Assembly: GCF_037126465.1 (NCBI RefSeq)
Contig: NC_088201.1
Span: 138,882,376 to 138,946,375, forward strand
Origin: Ornithodoros turicata
Lineage: Eukaryota; Arthropoda; Arachnida; Ixodida; Argasidae
Direction of reading: 5' to 3'
DNA: 64,000 nucleotides
In this document: positions 45,470 to 56,600 of the stretch, piece by piece
How positions within the stretch are numbered: the stretch's first letter is position 1
Layout of the letters: the number at the start of each line of letters is the position of its first letter
Made by a program: the position numbers and the translations under genes
The notes under the pieces: generated by a model
What the model was told of the DNA's origin: nothing
The model's database searches: none
What the model saw: the letters and a program-made list of their open reading frames with translations, nothing else

Positions 45470-45840
45470 TGCGAAAAACTGAGATCGAGGTCTACTCAGC
45501 GAAAAAGCCGCAAAAAACCTGATATCAGGGCACTGGAGGTACTGTAATAGATCATGCACAAGATGGTACGGCTCAATGAGCGCATCAAAAATTCCTTTAA
45601 TAATAATTAATAATTGGAGGTTTGCGTCGCGAGAAAACTGAGATCAAAAATGCCTTCATATGCGGAACCCATAGGCCACCTACCTACCTGCCTCAGCAGG
45701 CACATTAGTGCACGTGACACCCGTTCCGCACTGCCACCCCAGATGAAACGAAAAGCGGTGCGGGTCGCAGCCATCAAGATCTGACGAGGGGAAAGGCGAT
45801 ACAGCCGTGGTACGAGTACTTGCTGAAAAACCAAAAGCAA
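45470..45840 (-). pseudogene. LINE ORF2 polymerase part (split half)
   Basis: The minus frame reads VLVPRLYRLSPRQILMAATR and FRFIWGGSAERVSRALMCLL, the region after the polymerase core of I-type LINEs (..F.FLW....E.V.R..L.....GG). Continuous with 40741-41005 if the Harbinger element is removed. Frames upstream of 45840 are degraded. Confidence 0.65.
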
Positions 45841-45849
45841 GCGCCACCA

Positions 45850-47870
45850 GCGGCACGGAAGGGCTCATGGAAACTTCCGGTGCGTAGTGCATTACGAGAC
45901 GGCCAGAGGCGAAGGTAGAAGAAGAACAAACCCTTTTCCGGTGTGCGCAGGGTAAACCACAACACAAGCGGACGACGCTGTAGTGTCCCCTAAAGTTCCC
46001 ATGCAGCTTTGCGCCTCGTGCTCGGCGCATCTTTTGTATAAACGACTATTAAACATAGAAAGACGAACACAGCGCAAGCCTCACAACACCCAGTTGCATA
46101 TTTCAATGGACCATTTCTGGATACGCGTATGCGCATGCCTATAGGCACGTCTGGCGGCGGCTGCCGTGTTTGTTGTCATGAAAACGTGCTGTAGGCTGTG
46201 ATGCGAGTTGGCGAAGCTTTTTCTCGCATTGCCTATAATGTGTCAACTGCCGAAACATTAAAGGCAAAAATGTCGGTGCACGGTTATTCACAGCGGAAAA
46301 GACTCACCGACTGATGCGGGAGCTTTCCATTCGCGCCGTGGGGCGGGTGAAACAAGATGGTTTTGTGTGGATGATGCCGAAGAACTCACGTGTTACGCTC
46401 TCCATTCGCAACATCCTTCTCTTTGCCAGTGTTGGCGCATGCGCTTTGAAACTGCTTGCAGTGCTTGTAATGTGTTGCGTCGAAATGTACGAGCGTCGCC
46501 AAGCTATAGTTGGCATGTTTGGGGGTGCATCACGTCTTGTGTGCTTCCACAGGAACAGCCTATACAATTCAAAACAAATGCTATCCTGCTATATCCTCAA
46601 AAAAGGCTACCTACGCAAATGTTGTATTTATTTGTCATCATTGTTTCGTCGTCTTCTCATCACGTGGTCTCGGGCACATGGACATGGTCCGTTGGATAAT
46701 GACAGTTGAAGAAACGGCACCAGCAACGGGGTTGAAACCCACGATTTCCCGTCACAGATGCTACCATGATGTCCACCCTTTCGTCAACATACCAAGCCAC
46801 GCTAGTAAAACGGGGACACGCACTCACATTCAACACATTCTTTCTTACGTGGTTGCCATTCCCTCCTCATTCACACGGACCAACACAGTCGTGGCAGGAG
46901 GCATCTTTTTTTATGTAACATAGTAGTGGAGGATGAGGCTATTAACACGAAAGGACGAACACAACACAAGCTTACTGATGTTTTCCCCTTTCTTTTTTTC
47001 TTATTTTTTGCCAATAAATCCCCCCCCCTAGTGATGTAAAAGTTCCGGAAAATTTCGGACCCCCCCCCAAAAAAAAGGAAGATAAAAAACGCTTCGTGCG
47101 TGTGCTTTTGTTTAGAAAAAAAAAATAAAAAAAACACATAGACGAGACTGCTACTATTGCTTGTAACTTGTCTATTCACATTTATATTCATTGGGCGACA
47201 TTTGAGATAAGCTTTTGTATAACCGTATAGGCAGCAAGGACAAACTACCCAGCAATATTCTTATACCTCTCATCTGCAGTGAAGCTCTACGCAACGAGGT
47301 CTCTCTACTTTGGATCCACTGCTATTTGTGGATGAGGTGTTACCTTGACCATCCTCTAAAGTATTCTTGCTTCCATTCACATTTGAATGTTACATGATGT
47401 ATGTATTACATACCGGCGTACAATAGCAAAAGAATGACATGAAATGAGGCTTCTGGGTTCATGCGAGCCCCATAATCAGAAATAATATGATAACGATATC
47501 ACTTGTCAGCTACTTATTAAAACCATGGCGTAGCAATCTGGGGGCGGGGGAGCTAGATACAATCCGCGACTTGCTGACCATATCGAGATTTGTATGAAGA
47601 AACCCGAATTTTTGTACGCGCTCCTCCGTGAGCCGGTTGGATGTTTTTAAGTGCACGTTTCCGAACTGTAATCACAGCTGGCGGACGAAGAGCTGTCTTA
47701 AAATCCGTAGGTTTTTGTCTCTCTTTTGAGCGAATGCAAAAAAAAAGACATTTCTTCGTTAATTTTTTCTTGTCTTTATATCTCTATGCAAGCTTTACAA
47801 CGGCCAGTTGCATGCTGCAATTGGATAACGACCAAGAGGGGCCAGCAGTTACGTTCAACTCATGCCCTTC
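45850..47870. other. No gene recognised
   Basis: Frames of 100-137 codons at 46304-46923 overlap on both strands and show no motif. C-rich and A-rich runs at 47020-47125 mark a low-complexity stretch. Confidence 0.35.
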
Positions 47871-47877
47871 TGGTCTG

Positions 47878-47942
47878 AGGTGCTACCAGTACCTCTGCCC
47901 GTTAATCGGAGCGTATAGGTTCGAATCCTACTGCTGGTACCT
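47878..47942 (+). mobile_element. tRNA-like repeat
   Basis: A B box (TAGGTTCGAATCCTACTGC) and an A-box-like TCTGCCCGTTAATCGG region are present but the acceptor arm does not close, so it is more likely a SINE remnant than a tRNA gene. Confidence 0.4.
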
Positions 47943-47949
47943 TTCCTTC

Positions 47950-49760
47950 GACTACACCATTAGTAAATTAAGTCTATTTATGGAGTTGATGGAACGTGAA
48001 GTTACCGCTCAGTCATCGAGGCAGGGAGGTGTACTACACGCCACCGGACAGATATCTCATGCCTTTCGGCGTAATGACACTCTCGCTACGTGATGCTACA
48101 CAGCAACAATAACGTTTTACACATCGTTTTGTTCATTTTACAGCACGGACATCGTGTCCTCAGCTGCAAATACCAACCGGAACCTGACCAGAGTTGCCCG
48201 TGCTATAATACAGAAACAGACGGGACATCCTGTATGGTATGTTTCATTGCTGTTACTCTTTGAGGAAGGGAAGGCTTTTCACACTTGAAGTGCACGTAAA
48301 CGTCCAGCATTTCGTGCATCGCGTAATAGTAACATATCCGCTTAATTACATATATCGAATTTGGCAGAACACTGCACACGAATAGCATAGTGTCAGCATT
48401 ACCTAGTATTCTGATGTAGAGCGCGTAATAAAACAAAATCTCATTGTGGGTAACGCAACTTTTGTCTGGAGTAAAGAGTCAGCAATAGATACATGCCTGG
48501 TTATTACTGCATATATGACGACTATCGCACTACTGCAACCCCACACCTTGGTCTCGCTGTCGAAACCCGTATAACTAAATGACGTGCTCAGAAGTAATAA
48601 AATGTAGTTCCAAGCCATAGAATAGAGGAAGAAGTGATTGTCATCTGTTGCACGTAACCTTGTGTATGAAGGTACCAGGAAAGATGTGATACGTTTACAA
48701 GGCTGGGTTCTGTATTCTTGCGTATTTCAGTGAGGTAAAGGTACAATAAATTACTTTCCCACGTGTTAAATATTGAGAGGAGTAAAGCAGCTGCCGAACT
48801 TTGCGCGTGTCTGTCCGCATGGGCATGTGTCGTTACACCGTAATACGCCGGTGTAGGATCCCTACGCCGTCTGTCAAATAGGCGTTTTCTAATAGGTCAT
48901 CTCTCACGCTATCAGCCACAAAATAGGAAGTGCTACTTCGCCTTGTTCTTTCTGGAGAATGACTGGATTATTCGCGAAATATTTAAAGCCATCGTAATGC
49001 AATTATCGATTAGCAAAAACATTCGTCGTAAAATGTCGTTCGCAAGTTGCTTGAGTACGCCTGACCTTGATACTCTCAAAACTGTGGAGGCAGCCTCACA
49101 AAAGGGGCTGGCGCACCACTCCGAATCGTCATTGCCTGTAACTCAGAGCATAGGCGCCGACTGCGGGGGGCACAGCTTGGAGGGTCTGAGCCCCCATCCC
49201 CAACCCGGAACTTTCCCAGGAGGGGGGGGGGGTACAGGCCAGCTCCGGGAAGATACCCAGCTGACACTCAAGATGCGTTTCGAGGGATATCCTAAGAATC
49301 GCGTATTCCGTGCGAGTGATCATGGCTCCAGGCACTAAGTGCGACACGCTACAGGCGTCTAGTGCAAACTATCTATCTAAGGCGTCTAGTGCAAACTGTT
49401 GTCACACTTCGATGGTCTACGACACAAGGACTGCATTAGGAGTTCATTCATGCTCGGTTGTGCCACCGCCCCATTTGCATTGTTCACATCATTGTGTTGT
49501 TATTGTGTTCATATTACTAATTGCGCAGGCCATGGGTTATTCTGAGAAGGGCGCGTGCTTCAGAGGGGAATGTCTCGACTCAACCAACTACCACTCTAGG
49601 AAAAGGGGACAGCGTGAGTGGATATTATGTTAATTTATATCATCTCAACGTATTATCTCTCGGTGTTAAACAAAAATATTCAGTGGCCATATACATCGTC
49701 ACCCACAAAGACCTTCAGAAATACAAGACACTAACGAAGAAGGAAACCCGGGGCTCGGAA
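47950..49760. other. No gene recognised
   Basis: Short frames. A small direct repeat, GCGTCTAGTGCAAACT, occurs at 49357 and 49382. A G-rich stretch lies at 49160-49235. Confidence 0.35.
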
Positions 49761-49769
49761 GGGCTAGGT

Positions 49770-50178
49770 CAGGGGTCGGGAACCTCTAGAGTTCTAAGGG
49801 CGATATTTCACCTCCCCCCCCCCCCCTCGTCGGCCTTTTTCCAGGGGCCGCAGATGAGATTTGAACCCATTCTAAAATAAGTTTAAATTAGCCTGCCGAA
49901 ATTATTAATCGCTGTTGAATGCAAAGCCGACCATTCCACAAGAGCAACTAATACTGTAAGCTTGCTTGTTGCGCTCACAAACTTATGGCTTAGAGAATAC
50001 GACAAACACATTTTCTTAATTTTAAGCGTGGGAAAGGCAACACAGAGAGCGCACTTTTGCTTTAGGAACTCACCCAGCTAAACACCGGGATTTTCGTCGT
50101 GCGCTCGGTCTGCGCCAGGCCGCAACTGTAGCGCACCTGGGCCGCAAGCGTCCGCGGGCCGCGGGTTCCCGACCCCTG
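49770..50178. mobile_element. 409-bp hAT MITE
   Basis: Perfect inverted ends CAGGGGTCGGGAACC and a perfect 8-bp target duplication GGCTAGGT (49762-49769 and 50179-50186). The interior is non-coding with a C13 run at 49814. The end sequence is that of hAT/Charlie-like elements. Intact ends mean it moved with a source transposase not present here. Confidence 0.92.
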
Positions 50179-50626
50179 GGCTAGGTGAAGTTTTCGTCAA
50201 GAGAGGCTGAATTAGTGACAACAATAATGCTAAAATAGTTTGTTCTTCATTCACAGCCGTGCTGTAAATGTCAGGACTTCCACGGCAGCGATGGTTCGGT
50301 TTAAGCGTCTTTGTTTTCGGGGCTGTGAGGCCTGCTCTCCATATCGTTACTTTTTTGTGGGTGTTCTGAGAGTCGTATATTTTCTGTCCTCATGCCGCAT
50401 TGCGATGCCTGGGGACCAATGTGAGTGTCTCGAAGGGCTCTGTGACGTCCACTAACATTGATGTGTTCTTCGTTTAATTTTTTATTCACATACCTCAAAT
50501 GCTTACGACGGAATTGCATAAGGGGGATTCAACAATACACACAACATACCTCACAAGAATTATAATGGTTCGCATGTCTTGATGAAATCAACAAGTGTAT
50601 TTCATGATTCAACATAATGCGATGAG

Positions 50627-50636
50627 CCTACCTACC
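50627..50636. repeat. Target site duplication, left (CCTACCTACC)
   Basis: Identical to 60117-60126. As the word itself is a repeat of CCTA, the real duplication may be only 6 bases. Confidence 0.75.
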
Positions 50637-50648
50637 AGTAGTAGGTAC

Positions 50649-50819
50649 TGGACTCTCATAGTGCACAACGCCCAACTGGCCTCAACACGATTTAATTAGC
50701 AATTAGAGCTAATTGGGACCCCCCACATTAATCAGCACCCTCCAGGGAGCCACCACACTAATTGAAGAAAGTCTAACTCGTGTCCAGACCAGCTGAGCGT
50801 TGTGCACTATGAGAGTCCA
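50649..50819. repeat. 171-bp telomere-like palindrome, left
   Basis: The first 23 bases (TGGACTCTCATAGTGCACAA and CGC) return inverted at 50797-50819. The region between continues as an imperfect stem and has two internal smaller hairpins: AATTAGC/GCTAATT (50693-50713) and one around CCCTCCAGGG (50742-50751). A branched fold of this kind resembles the terminal hairpins of parvo- and bidnavirus-type genomes. This is a reading of pairing potential only. Confidence 0.7.
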
Positions 50820-51780
50820 TAAAAAAGAAAAATAATAGGCAGAAAATAAAATAAAAAGATAGAAATAGAGTGGAGAGAAACAATTTATTCGAAAATCAAC
50901 GATGCCGAGGCGAAGAAGCCGCTCCGCAACACCCGAGTGACCAGCGCCCGCCATGTTGGTAGTTTGCACCCAGCAGTTGCAGAGATCGACGACAGGTGGC
51001 CACGTAGTTGCAAGCATCACACCAGATGCCGCCACCGTCATAGCTCTAGACGAGAAAGACAGAACAAGATACTAGCGGCAGGTAAAAATGGCAGCACTGC
51101 TAAACAAGTCTAGGCATGCGAGAGAAAAGGTCTAACCGCTACTGCTAAAACAGCACGGAGAAAACAGTACACATCGGGGGAAAAAGGCTTACGGGGACGA
51201 TCAGTTAGGCCTAACCTCAACGTCACAACACTATGCAGCTAACACAAGGCGGGAACCACTGGGCACACATCGCTAAACATGCGTCAACACGAACAAAAGG
51301 CTTGCTCACCGCAAAACAAGTCTAAACATGCGAGAAAAGGCTTAACACGAGCGCGGTCAAATCACTCGTTGGTCACCGCTAAACACGGCAAATATACGAG
51401 AAAAGGAGCGCGTCAAATCACTCACCTTTTCCCCCGCGGCAACTTCCAGGCAGAGACTGAGCGAGCTCGGGGAACACACGTCTGCCCTGTACGACAGCCA
51501 GCCAGAAACTGAGCGAGCGCTGGGAGCGCACATCCGTCTTCCGCGACAGCCCGAGAGAAACGGAGTGAGGCGACGTGCAGCGGCAGCTATGGATGCGCGC
51601 GCGCCCTCTGCTCCACCCGTCCGCGCATGCGCGCGCGCGCGCTCCTAGCGCCCTCTGCGCCGCCCGCAGGTGTTTTCGGTTTCGACTCTCTGCTGTGCGT
51701 GCGCGCGCGCTGCTAGCGGCGACGGGTGGCTTCTGAGTTTCGGTTTCATTCTCCGTTCTTTGCGCGCGCGCGTTTATCTC

Positions 51781-51824
51781 TATAAAGGCAGCGCGCACCG
51801 CGCTCGCGTCATCACTACGTGAAG
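51781..51824 (+). promoter_or_regulatory. TATA promoter and leader of the left end gene
   Basis: TATAAA at 51781-51786 lies about 30 bases before an initiator-like TCATCAC (51809-51815); the ATG is at 51825. The same set is present inverted at 58760-58717 for the right end gene. Confidence 0.7.
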
Positions 51825-52016
51825 ATGTTCTGCTACCACTTGCTACAGAATTGTTCCCGCACCCACGCTTCTTGGGAAGAAGTGGAGAAGGAATGTTTCA
51901 ACAGCGAAAGTCTCCCTCGCAGCTATCGCCATGAATATAATCGCGTAATCGCAGCAAGTCCCGATACATTCGCGTTTGTACAAAGGTGGCAAACCTCTGC
52001 TCGGGCGTCATCATGA
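51825..52016 (+). CDS. Left end gene, unknown small protein
   Basis: A 64-codon frame from ATG at 51825. The first 29 or so codons (start MFCYHLLQNCSRTHASW) lie in the terminal repeat and are shared with the right end gene; after 51912 the sequence is unique (RSYRHEYNRVIAASPDTFAF). The short unique part could be a truncation or a first exon. No family recognised. An upstream GTG at 51819 is in frame but an animal gene would use the ATG. Confidence 0.55.
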   Translation: MFCYHLLQNCSRTHASWEEVEKECFNSESLPRSYRHEYNRVIAASPDTFAFVQRWQTSARASS

Positions 52017-52069
52017 CTGAGACGGAATGAGAGTAGACAACCTTTTTTTAATTTCTCGTTACACATGAA

Positions 52070-52257
52070 TTAGGCTCCAGCTTTGGTTTCGTAGCCGGGA
52101 AGGCAGCCCAAATACGGACGAAGGCTCGAGTCTAACCAATGGCTGGGGTTTCTCGACCAGAGTCCACCGCAACGACAGGTAGTCAGTTGATCGCCGATTC
52201 GCAAAAAGAAGGTTAGGACCAGGGGCAGATCTCCTGTCAGTAGCCATTCGTAATCTG
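52070..52257 (-). CDS. Second copy of the Cys/His motif exon
   Basis: A strong 3' splice site on the minus strand (CTCCTTTCGTTGCAG) precedes an open exon that ends in TAA at 52070. It encodes RIGDQLTTCRCGGLWSR and a HW-D-RP-LGC segment, the same order of residues (Cys-x1-Cys, GLWS, HW, D, RP, LGC) as exons 2-3 of the gene just upstream. It is a tandem duplicate or an alternative last exon of that gene. The matching donor is not clear: candidate GT sites in exon 3 are weak or out of phase. Confidence 0.55.
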
Positions 52258-52322
52258 CAACGAAAGGAGTGTGAGAAACGCGTGTTGTTTTTTTTAACTC
52301 AAACACACACGTACAATCTTCT

Positions 52323-52736
52323 TCAGTCACAGAGTGACACTGATGGTCCATCTTCTCCATCTTCCTTCAATAGTCGAAGTCCTTCGCAACGTACGTCGAA
52401 CGGTACCGTCCGACAGCCGAGAAACGGGCGAATCAATCGGTCCGTCCAATGCTTTTGCTCTGAAAAAATGTGAACGATTATACAACGTATTAAAAAATAA
52501 CGAGGAAGCGTACCTTTGGACCACAATCCACGACAATTGGTACAGAAGAAGCGGGCGCTGCCAATCTCGCGAAATATGTGAGGCGGGAAAAAACCGACTT
52601 CACGCGCAGCAAAAGTGTTGTACACTGGAAACAAAACTCTTCAAACATTTCGGCGATGATGACGTCATGGGTATTACTTACGAGGACCTACCAAGCTGAT
52701 CATGATGGAATGACGATCGACCATTCGCTTCGACAT
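52323..52736 (-). CDS. Three-exon small Cys/His protein (BIR-like?)
   Basis: Predicted exons 52736-52682, 52624-52514 and 52459-52323 are joined by two introns of 57 and 54 bases with good signals (GTAAGT...TTTCCAG and GTACGC...TTTTTTCAG). The phases close exactly and give 100 codons plus a stop. Exon 2 holds a GFF...FFCTNCRGLWSK stretch and exon 3 begins with a HW..D...RPFLGC stretch: Cys-x2-Cys, His, Asp, Cys. The order recalls a BIR domain of inhibitor-of-apoptosis proteins, which related virus-like elements carry, but the His-Cys spacing is not standard, so this is only a suggestion. The opposite strand also has a 121-codon frame (52334-52699); the splice signals favour the minus strand. 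Confidence 0.6.
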
Positions 52737-52763
52737 TTATAGTAAAGCTTTGCCTCTCACTCT

Positions 52764-53062
52764 CTATGACGTCATTGAACGTGTTTGAACATGTTTGGAC
52801 ACGGGCGGTGAAGTTGCCCCTGGACACACTCGTTCCCCTCTCTTCCTCTCTATGACGTAATTGAACGTGTCTGAACATGTTTGGACGTGTTTAGACACAG
52901 GCGGCGAACTGTCGAAGTCGTCCCTGGACACACTACTTCCTCTCTCACCCTCTCTATGACGTCATTGAACGTGTCTGAACATGTTTGGACGTGTTTGAAC
53001 ATGTTGTGACGTCACTGAACATGTCTGAACATGTTTGGACGTGTTTGAACATGTTGTGACGT
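52764..53062. promoter_or_regulatory. Repeat-rich divergent control region
   Basis: Between the minus-strand Cys/His gene and the plus-strand genes lie tandem imperfect repeats. TGACGTCA (CRE-like) or a close form occurs at 52767, 52853, 52957 and 53007. Around them are many GAACATGTTTGGACGTG-type words, with a 50-base unit repeated at 52966-53060 and larger units of about 90-100 bases. It is well placed as a shared enhancer, promoter or replication control region. Confidence 0.6.
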
Positions 53063-53111
53063 GTGTATACACGAACCCCGCAATACGAAAAACGTCACGC
53101 AGTACGAATTA

Positions 53112-53176
53112 GACTAGTGGTTAGTGTGTCGCGCCCAGTGTAGAAGGATCCTGGGTTCGAATCCCACTCTGGGTCT
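53112..53176 (+). mobile_element. tRNA-like sequence
   Basis: An A box (TAGTGGTTAGTGTG) and a B box (GGGTTCGAATCCC) are well spaced, but the first bases do not pair with the 3' end (ACTCTGGGTC), so a full tRNA is not supported. It may be a SINE head or a tRNA-like element of the unit. Confidence 0.5.
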
Positions 53177-53227
53177 TCTCGTCGTCATATACAAGTCGGC
53201 CCAGAGTGTTAGCTAGAAAATAGTGTA

Positions 53228-53614
53228 ATGTTTTATTCAACGTCGATGGTATTATCATTGTCATATGCGACATCGCAAAAAGGCGCGAAAGACGGAAGGC
53301 GGGGTGGTCAAAGTACAGACGACACCGTCGCAATGCGAGGAGGAGGAGAGCGGTGTAGCGACTATAAAAGGTGCGCTGGTTCTACGACGATTGATCGAAA
53401 GCCCACGAGGGGCACCCATCCACGACACGAGGCGTTTCGTGGACCAAAATGTAAGTCGACCGTCTCTGCTGTGAGAGTGTATTCTATGTATAGCATTGTT
53501 TTTTCAGGAACCAATAGCCGCTGTCACCGCATGACACTGAACACACACAGGGACTCACCCCATCCTCTGTCATCATCACCATCAATCTCAAGCGTTCCTC
53601 AACTGAAGGGAAAA
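53228..53614 (+). CDS. Small ORFs upstream of the polymerase, spliced
   Basis: Two frames start at ATG 53228 and ATG 53265. A clear intron (53451-53507, AAT/GTAAGTCG ... TTTTTTCAG) and a second candidate (53615-53666) run towards the polymerase exon. The frame from 53265 begins with a basic MRHRKKARKTEGG stretch and would stop 8 codons after the first splice; the frame from 53228 stays open through exon 2. Neither joins the polymerase in frame as the sequence stands, so either a frame shift has occurred or the splice choice is different. Function unknown. Confidence 0.4.
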
Positions 53615-56600
53615 GTGAGCATTGTTTCGTGAGAGGAAATCTCGTACTGATTTTGTTTGACCGCAGTGCCACGCTGTCTCGTATGTCAGTACGACCCCAT
53701 CGATGCCATGCTCGTGGCCGTAGAAAGAGAGCACGAAGCTAGAATAGAGAATCTCGGTAATAGCCCAGTCGTCCTTTCAGATGACGACGACGACGACAGA
53801 GTCAGTAGTCCGCCTTTCGTAATACCTGAAACGGACGACGACGAACCCCTAGATGGACATGACAATGCAGACGAATTGCTCATGTGGGAAGGGGATCAGT
53901 CGTATGCAGATTTCATTCCTCTGTCTGGTAGGATTCGAGATGAATCACCAGATGCAAGCCCAGAATTTCAAAACGAAGCTGAGCCTGTCCAGGGACGTAG
54001 AATCGTTGAATTGCGAGAACACGTCGTAGAGAATCATCCCTCCGTCACGGAGAGACGATTCCTTCTTTTTTTTCTCACAGATGAGGCATTTGACGGAACG
54101 GCTACTAGGTACACGCTTCTCTGTTCCCCACATGACGACAACGTCGACGATTTGCGACTTTATCTACCGAGCATAGCTCCAGTAATCACGCGCGTCCTCG
54201 AAGCTTATCCCATGCCTTTCAAATTTTGTCTGTGCTCGAAGGTGCTCATGATTAAGGACGGAGCCGACGGGTTGACTTCTCATCTCCTCCACGTGAACCT
54301 TCACTTGAGAGTGGTGCATAACCGCCAAGAAATCGAAGGCGCGATAAATGCTGCCATCGCAGAGTCCTCGCAACGCGTAGAAAACTATGCGACAGAAGGG
54401 TCTGGTTTCACCTCGAACGACGTCCAATGTGTCGACTTAAAACTAACGCGCTTAAAACCGAAGCGGATTGGGTGCACGATCGAGCTTCCCGAGCTGCTAA
54501 AAAGAAAACGAAAGACTCTCACAAACGTCTAACTTCCGCCGAATCACGAAAACGAGTGTTTCAAGTATAGCGTGCTGGCACTCTTGCATCCGTTGAAGAA
54601 TAACCCAAACAATTATGCTAGATACCGCAAATACATGAATCCTTCGAATCTGGAGACGCGCGTAATGTACTGGCCGCATGCTTCCCAGTCACTTACGAAG
54701 ACATTTCCCTGTGGGAGAGAAAAAACAAAATCTCCGTGTACATCTACGTGTTCGACGAGCAGACGAGTTCGATAACAACAGGACGGGTTCCCTGCACGCT
54801 CTATAAAGATAAAGTCCACTTGCTCGAGGTTAGAGAGCATTTCTATGGAATCAGAAAATTTAGCACTTTCATGGGACGAAGTGACTACTTTTATTGCGAG
54901 AAATGCACGTCCGGTTACGGGACGAGAGAGGCATTGCAGCAACACGAACGTCTGTGTCGCGACGTAAACGAAGTGATTCTCAAAATGCCAAAAGCGGGGG
55001 AGTGTGTCTCCTTCAACAAGATACAGTACATGCATCCCTATCCCTATTTCGCGGTGTTGGACACGGAGAGCATCTTGGAAAAGGACGCACTCGTTAAGGA
55101 CGCTGTGAGTGTGCACAGGATGAGCTCGTACTGCATCGTTGTAGTGAAAAGCTGGGACGGAAAAATACTAGGCCTAGATGGCTATTTGGGACCCAACGCG
55201 GCAGAGAAATGCTTGCTCTCGCTCAAGCGATTTAGCGATCAAATCGATAGGTTGAACCGTTGTCCCTCACCGTTGGTCATGAGTATGGAAGACCACTTTC
55301 GGCACGCGAGCGCTACACACTGCGAATTTTGTGGAATCGAATTTAACCGACAAACGCGAAAAGTGTCGCATCACGACCACGCCCGGTTCTTCGAATTTTG
55401 TCGCGACGCTGTGTGATACGTGTAACCTTACGTGTCGTAATACCAAAGAACTCGTCGTGTGCGTGCACAACCTGCAATACGATTTGAGCTCCCTTCTCCG
55501 CCACATGCACGTTCTAAATCTGGGCGAGCCGTGGATCTTAGCTTCGAGTACGGAAAAGATAAGAGGGTTCAACAGTGGCGATCTCCATTTCGGCGATACC
55601 ACGCAGTTTTTCAACCTGTCCTTGTCGAACCTGGTGGAAACCCTGCTTGCGAGCGGTGGCGAGAGCGCGTTTCATTGTACCCGCCAAATGTATGGTGACC
55701 GTTTCCGGCGCCTCCTCAGGAAGGGCATTTACCCGTACACCTTCGTCGACAGTTTCGAAGCGTACAATTTGCCCGCACTACCGCCAAAGGAAGCTTTCAA
55801 AAGTGACCTGAACGACCAAGAGATCACGGACGAGGACTATCAGTACGCCCTAGAGATTTTCGAATTGTTCGAATGTAAGAACCTCGGTGGTTACACGCGT
55901 CTCTACGTCACGCTCGACGCCTGTCAGCTCTGCGACGTCGTGCTGTATTTCAGGAAGATCGCGCTAGAGACGGATGGGATGGATATCCTACGCACCGTGT
56001 CCCTTGCCAGCTACGCGTGGGGCAGCGCTCTGAAGCTCACCAAAGTCAAACTCGAGCTCATGAGCGATCGCGAGATGTACGAAACGATCGAGAAGGGAAT
56101 CAGGGGAGGCATTTGTAACAGCTTCCACAGATACTGTCGGGCTAATCACGAGGGGTGCGACGATTACGATCCCCAGCAAGAAAAGACTTTTATCCAGTAC
56201 CTCGACGTGAATAGTTTGTACCCGTACGCGATGACTTTCCATCTCCCGACAGGTGGTTTTGAGTGGGTCGATCCTTCGAAGTGGAGCGAGATTGATTTTC
56301 TCAACATTCGTTACGATCCGGAAGTGGGTTACGTGTATGTGGTAGACTTGTTGTATCCCGAAGAACTGCACGTGCTCACCAGGGATTTTCCCCTGGCACC
56401 CGAACACAGGTGCGTGGACGAGAACGAACTGTCCCCCTACCAGCGACACCTGAAAGATGCGTTGGCGCTGAACGCCCCTCCCACAAAGAAACTCTTGCTG
56501 ACGTGCTATGACAAAGAACGCTACGTCGTTCATTATACATTGCTCGCTCTGTACGTGAGGTTGGGCATGAAAATAAAACGTGTTCACAGCATCCTCTCGT

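Larger units (their letters stand above)
50637..51912. repeat. Left terminal inverted repeat, 1276 bp
   Basis: Matches the inverse of 58629-60116 along its whole length with few differences and one 209-bp copy-number difference. It includes the end palindrome, a TTATTC-rich segment, GTTTAGCGGTGACC-type words, a GCGCGCGC-rich promoter area and the start of the end gene at 51825. It ends at 51912 in the middle of that gene. Confidence 0.9.

Noticed and set aside
52334..52699. Plus-strand 121-codon frame with NAFALKKCERLYNVLKNNEE.
   Set aside because: It looks protein-like, but the minus strand here has two good introns, closing phases and a repeated Cys/His motif, so I kept the minus-strand gene. 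RNA evidence could reverse this.
53112..53176. A functional tRNA gene.
   Set aside because: A and B boxes are good but the acceptor stem does not pair; the same is true at 17618-17692 and 47878-47942.
53657..53666. Start of the polymerase frame at a TTG codon.
   Set aside because: An animal gene would not use TTG; TTTGACCGCAG reads as a 3' splice site, so the exon probably begins at 53667.
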